Shown: positions 24,001 to 33,000 of the stretch, one piece after another
How positions within the stretch are numbered: position 1 is the first letter of the stretch
Layout: each line of letters opens with the position of its first letter
From: Dysidea avara
Lineage: Eukaryota > Porifera > Demospongiae > Dictyoceratida > Dysideidae
Length of the DNA: 64,000 nt
Assembly (NCBI RefSeq): GCF_963678975.1
Contig: NC_089276.1
Coordinates: forward strand, 30,806,472 to 30,870,471
Direction of reading: 5' to 3'
Program-made: the position numbers and the translations under genes
The notes under the pieces: generated by a model
What the model saw: the letters and a program-made list of their open reading frames with translations, nothing else
What the model was told of the DNA's origin: nothing
The model's database searches: none

Positions 24001-27000
24001 TTCAAGTGTTCATTCCCACGATAACTGTTTCTGTCTGTCTCTCGTAATTCTAATAGTTTGCCCTGTGCACAAGAACTGTAGTCTGATGGATCCATGTGTT
24101 ATATCATGTCAGATGTTGGGATGTTCAGTGGTGGTGGATTAGTTCCAAACAAGATCTCATATGGGGAAAGACCCCTTTGTGGCATGTTTGGTTGTTCTGT
24201 AGAGATACAGGAGAAGTTGGAGATGCTCTTCCCAGCCCTCCTCTTTTTCAACCAGACCACACAGCAGGTTCAATATAGATCTGTTCATTCGTTCCACAGT
24301 CCATCACCCATGGGATGATAAGGTGTAGTGTGAGATTTAGTCGCTCCGAATGCTTTACATAGTTCACTGAGGATCTGGCTCTCAAAGTTTCTGCTCTGAT
24401 CAGAGTGTAGCCTTTTAGGAGGTCCAACCAATGTGAATACTTGGTCTTTCAAGGCATGCACTATCTTGACTGCTGTTTGACCAGATAGAGGTACTGCAAA
24501 AGGCCACGTACTGGTTCCCTTGGTGTTACATAGGCACCTTGAGAATGTCAACTGCTACCAATTCCCATGGCCTGCTTGCTACTACTGGCTGTAACAGAGC
24601 TGGATGCATGCTTGCTGCTTTGGTGCGTTGACACGTGACACAACGGCTGCAATAGTTGTTTACGTCCTTGCCCATTCCTACTTAGTAGGCTGCTTCAGAG
24701 AGACGTGCTATTGTTCTATCAGCTCCTTGGTGTCCAGCCTTATCATGAGCATTCTTCAAAAATTGCTTCTGTAGTGATGTTGATACAAGTAGGAGTAGCC
24801 TCTCTTCTTGCATGGTTGGTGTCTTCACTTTACGGTACAGTACAAACTCATGAAGAGTCAACTGGGACCAGATCGAGTAGTACCTCTTGAGAGGGTATTT
24901 CTCCAGTTAGTGAGTGGTGGTGTTTCTTTTCATCCCAGCAAAGGACTGTATCAAGTGCCGGGTCTGACTGCTGGGCTGATGCAATCACTGTCCTGTCCAG
25001 TTCATTGCTGATAGCTACCATAGTCACAGGTTTACAGGAAAGTGAGTCAGCATGTTGATTGCGGGATCCCTCACGGTATGTGATTGAGAAATCCAATCCT
25101 TACAACTGCAGGACCCACCTCTCCAGCTTCTGCGAACGTGCATGACTAGCCACTCTAAGGGTTTGTGATGTGTCTAAATTACAAAGTATGCACCAACCAA
25201 GTAGTGTCATAACTTATGGGTTGCCCAAACAATAGCCAACTCAGTTGTAGAGTAGCTTTGTTATGCTGTAGTCAGTGTTCAGCTAGCTTTTTCTACCACT
25301 GTGCCCCTAGTAGTGGAAAGGACTGCACCTAGGCGTGTGTCTGATGAGCACAAAAATGTCATGTTGCTTGGGGTAGTCAAGTATGGGTGGGCTGACTAGT
25401 GTGTGCTTCACAATGTCAAAAGCTTGCTGGTGTGTGGCCTCCCACTTAAACTGGACATGTTTACCTGTGAGTGCAGTGAGGGGACCCGCTGTGTGTGCAG
25501 ATTTGGAACAAAGCGATGGTAAAAATTTACCAGGCCCAGAAATGATTGAAGGTCTTTGATGGTCTTCGGGACTGGCCAAGTTGAGATGGCCATAGTCTTC
25601 TCTGGGGAGGGAGCTACTTCGTTGGCTGAGTACTCAAAACCTAAATGGGTAATATTGCTTTTCCCAATAAAGCACTTAGAGCCACGGAGGGTAAAGGCAG
25701 CAGCTGACAGTTGACTGAGGACTCTCCTCAGGTCCTTGATGTGTGTATCCATGTCATTAGAGAAGACAATGCAGTCATCTACATAGTTGTCAACACAGTC
25801 CTTGCAGTTCTGTAGGATATTATCTAGGCTTCTCTGGCAGGTTTGTGTTGCACCCGTTAATCCATAGGGCATTTGGTAAACTCCCAGAGTTCATAGCCTG
25901 GGCCTGGGTAGAAGACAGTTTTCTCCACTGATAGTTACTCCATGGGAAGCTACCGATAGGCACTATGGAGGTCAAGTTTGGAGAAGACTTTCTTGCCAGC
26001 TAACTTCTGTTGGGGGCCTTCAGCACAGGGGACAGGGTAAGAATCTTTCTTGGTAACACTGTTTAACTGTACATAGTAGATACATATCCTGATTTCCCCC
26101 GAGGGCTTGGGCACATAAACTGCCGGAGCACACCAAACACTGGGGCCATTTCCTGGAGTTGTTGGTGGACTCTCAGCATAGTGGATTGGGTGGGGTGGGA
26201 CTTTGATAGGTGGTGTGTCACCTGTGTCAATGATGTGTTGGGTAGTGTTTGTGCAGCCTAATTCTGTTGAAAACAAAGACTTGAACTCTTCTAGTACATA
26301 TGTGAGGGCTTGGTGTGTGTCAGTGGGCATGTCTAGTGTAAGTGAGCTGGTATGTTTGCATGGTGTGAGGATTTCCTGAGGGTACTCATCATCCATGGTG
26401 ATGGTGTGGAGAGGCTGTGACTGAGGGATTGTTTGTGCAGGCAGCAGCTGCAAGACTTCCTCTTGGTTTTGAGCTCTATAAACTGTACATTGCTCGAAAT
26501 CCAACACATAACCATGGTTCATCAAGAAGTCACAGCCAAGAATTACTGGTGTAGATAGGTGGTCAATGACTACAAACATATGTCTGGCAGAAAACCTTCC
26601 CAGGATGATTCTCATGGTGGCTACCCCACAAGGTTTAATGTCTCTACTGTCAGCATTGACTAATCTCACTGTGTGCATGGGTGAAATATGCGTGTGATCT
26701 ACGTATAGTTTCAAGATGACTGAGCATGATGCCCCTAAATCAAGCAACAATAATGTCCTGTGTTTGTTAAGTGTGTCATGAGCGTGTACCACCCTGTTAG
26801 TGTACTCGTTATGTGTAAGTGTGGAGACAATGTGTGCATGTGCATTAGTTGTGTAGGCACTCACCAGCCTCCAGGGGTACCCCTTGCTCGTGGGATCTGG
26901 GCACCCCCTTGTCCATTCCCTGATTCTGGCAGTCTCTGGCCACATGTCCAGTTCTCCCACAATTGAAGCATTGAATTCTCTGTGAGTGGCAGTTCCTGGC

Positions 27001-30000
27001 TAGGTGACCAAGGCGACCACAATTGAAGCAGCATCTTTCTGGTTGAGATGCTATGAAATCGCTGGTGAGGGCAGACAATTGCTCGGTCATCTGTAGCAAT
27101 GACTGTTGAACTTGGTCAAGACAATCCCTCTCCTCACTTCTGACAGAGCTCACAGGATGGGGATTGGTATTCTTGCTAAATCTCTTGTGCCTAGGCGATG
27201 GTGGCTGTGTAGTTAGCCTGAGGCTGGAGCTTCAGTTGAAAGGATACAGCATCAGGCAGTGAGTTGATTAGGTGGAAACGTAACTCTGCTTCGCGGGTAT
27301 GTAGCTGCTGGAAGCACTGGTGACACTTGGTCAAGACGTTTCTCCAAGTTCCTGGCTAGCTCATCAATACTTTCTGCCCCCTTACGAAGACACCTCTGTT
27401 CTCAGCTGTTCTCTGTTTTCGGGTGTTTATCTGTGTCAGGGTTCAGTCTATCGAGAATAGCCTTTTTAAGCTGCGCATATGTATCCTTATTTTCATCACC
27501 CAGAGATTCATAAATTTCCCATGATCGACCTTTGAGCAATGTAGGGAGGCGTAGCAGTTGTTTGGTGGCATCCCACTCATTGGCAGCTGCACACAGTTTG
27601 AATCTCTTGAACCACAATCTTGCATCGTCATGTTGTAAAGGTTCAGGTAAACAAATACTATTTGCTATCTCTTCCCGGGTTTCGGCACCAATGTAAACTC
27701 CGTAACAGCAGCACAATAGAACTCAATAGCAATCGCGCAAAACAGAAAGTAACACTTACAACAGCAGGGGGGAGGCAATAATTGAGATACATCAACAATG
27801 TGTGTGTGTGTGTGTGCATGGGTGTGTGTGTGTGTGTGTGCATGGGTGTGTGTGTGTGTGTGTGCATGGGTGTGTGTGTGTGTGTGTGTGCATGGGTGTG
27901 TGTGTGTGTGTGTTAACACTAAACACATACATATGTGTTAAGTGTGTTATGGCTATTGGGAAATTCCAGGATTTTGATTAATGATGTACATTAATATTCT
28001 CATCTTGTTGATTATTGCTACAAATTTCTTTCAAGGTTATGATATAAATTTTTCTTATCAAGACACACGGTAGTGTGTCGTGCGGCCCAAGAAGCCGGCG
28101 TGCCACCCGTGAGTATATTAACAGGAAGAAAGAAAACGCAATTTTCACACCTATGTAGCTCTGTGATCCCTTATCCGATTGGAACCAAATTTGCTAGAGA
28201 GGTGCCGGCCAGTAAGGGGAGTCTACACACCAACTTTGAAGAAAATCGCTCCAGCCATTTCCGAGATACGAGCGAACAAAATTTCGTTTTAATTTCTTCG
28301 TTTTTTTCTTCTACTACTTCATTTCTCACATTCGCAAAATCCGCCATAAAACACGAATGCGTGCTCGGATCGGGCTGAAATTTGGCACACATAAAGGGCT
28401 CATTAAGGCGGATCTGTGTACCAACTTTGGTAGGAATCCGATGAGCATTCACGGAGTTATGACCGATTATTTGCGTAAAATAAGGTCGAAGGTCTGTCAC
28501 GCCTACAGGGTAAACTCCTTTGAGGAATCAGTTGAAAATTGATATGTAGATGGAGCAACCATCGTAGGAGTGCCTTTTTGTGGTTTGAAAGGAATCGGGA
28601 TAAAGACCACGGAGATATGACACAAAACCCGACCTGTGTCAAAATTACGCAATCGATTTTTTATGAATAAAAAAACTATTAGTTTTTGTATCTACCAGGC
28701 AAACCGCTTAGAGCAATGAGCTGAAAATCAGTATGTAGCTGGAATAATCATCATAGAAAGTCCTTGCAGTAGTACAGAAGAATCGGATTACAAACCACTG
28801 AGTTATGATTCGAAAGGCAACTACGTGTAGCAAATGCGAGATCGAGATACTCTAATAGAACAGTCACCCTAATAAAGCATTCAGCTGCATTTATAATTTA
28901 CTCAATTATAATTTATTACATTGCAAATTATTCTGTAGGGAATTCAGTTACAAACAAGTCACCCTGTAGTCAGATCAGCCAGAAGAAGGTACCTAATAGA
29001 GAGTTCAGCTACAAAGAAACCATCATGTAGAGAGTTCAGCTCAAACAAATTGCCCTGTAGAGAGATCAGCTAGAAGAAGTTACCTTGTAGAGAGTTCAGT
29101 TACAAAGAAACAATCATGCAAAGTGTTCAGCTACAAACAAATCACCCAGTAGAAAGTTCCACTATGAACAGATCACACTGTAGAGAGTTCAGTTAGAAGC
29201 AAGTCATGTTGTAGAGAGATCAGCTAGAAGAAGTAACCTTGTAGAGAGTTCAGCTACAAAGAAACCACCATGTAAGAGAGTTCAGCTGCAAACAAATCAC
29301 CTGTAGAGAGTTCAGCAGGAACAAGTCACCCTGTACAGAGATCAGCTAGAAAAAAGTCACCCTGTAGAGAATTCAGCTACAAACAAATCACCCAGTAGAA
29401 AGATCAGGTAGAAGAAGTTACCTTGTAGAGAGTTCAGCTGCAAACAAATCCACTGTAGAGAGTTCAGCTAGAAACAAGTCACCCTGTAGAGAGATCAGCT
29501 AGAAACAAGTCACCCTGTAGAGAGTTCAGCTAGAAGAAGTCGCATTGTAGAGAGTTCAGCTACAAAGAAACTACCATGTAGAGAGTTCAGCTGCAAACAA
29601 ATCACCCTGTAGAGAACTCAGCTACAAACAAATAGCCCTGTAGAAAGATCAGCTAGAAGAAGTTACCTTGTAGGGAGTTCAGCTACGAACAGATCACCCT
29701 GTAGAGAGTTCAGCTACAAACAAATCACACTGTAGAGAGTTCAGTTACAAAGAAACCACAATGTAGAGAGTTCAGCTGCAAAAATATCAATCACTCTGTA
29801 GAGAGTTCAGCTGCAAATAAATCACCCTGTAGAGAATTCAGCTACAAACAAATCACCCTGTAGAAAGGTCAGCTAGAAGAAGTTACCTTGTAGAGAGTTC
29901 AGCTACAAAGAAACTACCATGTAGAGAGTTCAGCTGCAAACAAATCATCCTGTAGAGAGTTCAGCTATGAAAAGATCACCCTTTAGAGAGTTCAGCTAGA

Positions 30001-33000
30001 ATAAGTCACCTTTTAGAGAGTTCAGCTACAAAGCTACCACCATGTAGAGAGTTCAGCTGCAAAAAAATCAATCACTCTGTAGAGAGTTCAGCTAGAAGAA
30101 GTCACCTTGTAGAGAGTTCAGCTGCAAATAAATCACCCTGTAGAGAATTCAGCTACAAACAAATCACCCTGTAGAAAGATCAGCTAGAAGAAGTTACCTT
30201 GCAGAGAGTTCAGCTACAAAGAAACCAGAGTTCAGCTGCAAAGAAATCACCTATAGAGAGTTCAGCTAGAAGAAGTCACATTGTAGAGAGTTCAGTTACA
30301 ATGAAACTCCCATGTAGAGAGTTCAGCTGCAAACAAATCACCCTGTAGAGAACTCAGCTACAAACAAATATGCCCTGTAAAAAGATCAGCTAGAAAACAA
30401 GTCACCTTGTAGAGAGTTCAGCTAGAAGAAGTCACATTGTAGAGAATTCAGCTACAAAGAAATCACCTGTAGAGAGATCAGCTAGAAAACAAGTCACCTT
30501 GTAGAGAGTTCAGCTAGAAGAAGTCACATTGTAGAGAATTCAGCTACAAAGAAACTACCATGTATAGAGAGTTCAGCTGCAAACAAATCACCCCGTAGAA
30601 AGTTCAGCTATGAACAGATCACCCTGCAGAGAGATCAGCTAGAAACAAGTCACCCTGTAGAAAGATCAGCTATAAGAAGTTACCTTGTAGAGAGTTCAGC
30701 TACAAAGAAACTAGAGTTCAGCTGCAAAGAAATCACCTGCAGAGAGTTCAGCTAGAAGAAGTCACATTGTAGAGAGTTCAGTTACAATGAAACTCCCATG
30801 TAGAGAGTTCAGCTGCAAACAAATCACCCTGTAGAGAACTCAGCTACAAACAAATATGCCCTGTAAAAAGATCAGCTAGAAGAAGTTACCTTGTAGAGAG
30901 TTCAGCTACAACAAAACCATCATGTAGAGAGTTCAGCTACAAAGAAATCACCTGTAGAGAGTTCAGCTAGAAACAAGTCACCCTGTAGAGAGATCAGCTA
31001 GAAAACAAGTCACCTTGTAGAGAGTTCAGCTAGAAGAAGTCACATTGTAGAGAATTCAGCTACAAAGAAACTACCATGTATAGAGAGTTCAGCTGCAAAC
31101 AAATCACCCCGTAGAAAGTTCAGCTATGAACAGATCACCCTGCAGAGAGATCAGCTAGAAACAAGTCACCCTATAGAGAGTTCAGCTAGAAGAAATTACC
31201 TTGTAGAGAGTTCAGCTACAAAGAAACCACCATGTAGAGAGTTCAGCTGCAAACAAATCACCCAGTAGAAAGTTCAGCTATGAACAGATCACCCTGTTGA
31301 GAGTTCAGTTAGAAACAAGTCATCCTGTAGAGAGATCACCTAGAAGTATCACCTTGTAGAGAGTTCAGCTACAAACAAATCACCTGTAGAGAGTTCAGCT
31401 ACAAACAAATCACCCTGTAGAGAGATCAGCTAGAAGAAGTCCCCTTGTAGAGAGTTCAGCTATAAAGAAACCACCATGTAGCGAATTCAGCTGCAAACGA
31501 ACACCCTGTAGAGAACTCAGCTACAAACAAATCGCCCTGTAGAAAGATCAGCTAGAAGAAGTTACCTTGTAGGGATTTCAGCTACAAACAAATCACCCTG
31601 TAGAGAGTTCAGCTACAAAGAAATCATCAAGTAGAGAGTTCAGCTGCAAACAAATCATCCTGTAGAGAGTTCAGCTATGAAAAGATCACCCTGTAGAGAG
31701 TTCAGCTAGAAGAAGTCACTTATTAGAGAGTTTAGCTACAAAGCAACCACCATGTAGAGAGTTCAGCTGCAAACACATCACCCTGTAGAGAATTCTGCTA
31801 CAAACAAATCGCCCTGTAGAGAGACCAGCTAGAAACAAGTCACCCTGTAGACAGATCAGCTAGAAGAAGTTACCTTGTAGAGAGTTCATCAGCTGCAAAC
31901 AAATCACCCTGTAGAGAATTCAACTACAAACAGATAACCCTGCAGAGGGTTCAGCTACAGTCAAGTCACCCTGTAGAGAGAATCCTGTAAAGAGTTCATC
32001 TACATACAAGCAGATCACCCTGTAGAGAGTTCAGCTACATTTCAAGTCACCCAGTAGAGAAATCAGCTGCAAATTATCCTGTGGGGATTAATTGACATGT
32101 AATAAATATATTCTCTCTTTTTATATTATGAACTCTTGATATATGCATTATATATATAATTTGTACATTTACTGATAAAATCAGAATGAGTTAAAGTATT
32201 TATAAAATCTGATTCATCTTTTTCTTTTTCCTGTGGTAAAGAAAAATATATAGGTTAAAAAGCCCCAAAGCTGGCCATAGGCCGGCTTTGGGGTATACAA
32301 ATACAAAAAGAAGTGAAATCTAATCAAAAACAGCCAAGCTGTAAAAAAAGGAGTGCGGCCCTTGAAAAGGCTATGGTGAAAAAAGATGTGAAATCCAAGG
32401 TGGCGGCCAAGAAATGGCTGTGATGGTAGATTAATGGTAAAAATTTTAATAACAACAATTCAGGTGAATTTTGTGCCAATTGACCAAGCGGCACCAAATT
32501 CACCTGAATTGTCGTTATTAAAATTTTTACCATTAACCTACCATCACAGCCATTTCTTGGCCGCCACCTTGGATTTCACATCTTTTTTCACCATAGCCTT
32601 TTCAAGGGCCGCACTCCTTTTTTTACAGCTTGGCTGTTTTTGATTAGATATTGTTATATCGTTGCACATGATGGGTACTGTACACTTGTACACTAACCTT
32701 GTTGGAAAAATGATATAAAAGACAGTACTGCAATGATTTATTTGCGGTAGAAAGAGTAGGTTAGCTACTCATTTGTCAGTAGTAACCATGTATCATGGTT
32801 TTTAGAGGTAGCACAGCATCAGCTTGTTACCATGTCATGGTAAAGGAGTACGTACCACATAGTACAGTGGTACTGTATATTAGGGATCATGGAGGTTTGC
32901 TGATTATCACAAAAAAAAAGTTTTTGACCAGAAACCAGCCTTGGCAGTATTGCAGTATTGGCGAGGTATAGCCCAGCCCAAAAGTGCCTTCAGTGTGACC

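Larger units (their letters stand above)
23468..27925 (-). mobile_element. Decayed Ty3/gypsy LTR retrotransposon, antisense in CHERP
   Basis: In transcript order it has a 5' LTR (~27691 to ~27925), a primer-binding site, gag with two CCHC knuckles, aspartic protease, reverse transcriptase, RNase H, integrase, a purine tract and a 3' LTR (23468-23674). The protease-RT-RNase H-integrase order is that of Ty3/gypsy (Metaviridae-like) elements. Multiple frameshifts and stops break both gag and pol, and the two LTRs are diverged, so it is an old, inactive copy. The outer edge of the 5' LTR is uncertain because a TG microsatellite replaces or expands it. Confidence 0.88.

Noticed and set aside
27673..27690. 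tRNA-Phe-like sequence as a tRNA gene
   Set aside because: Only the 18 nt 3' end complement is present, placed exactly at an LTR border, so it is a primer-binding site.
27658..27928. His/Thr-rich open frames
   Set aside because: They are translations of the TG microsatellite.
28934..32085. Could the 31 bp array be a CRISPR array?
   Set aside because: There are no unique spacers; the variable part is a small set of recurring tails, and the context is a eukaryotic intron.
32324..32643. Two nearly identical 69-codon proteins on opposite strands
   Set aside because: They are the same frame read from both arms of a palindrome, not independent genes.
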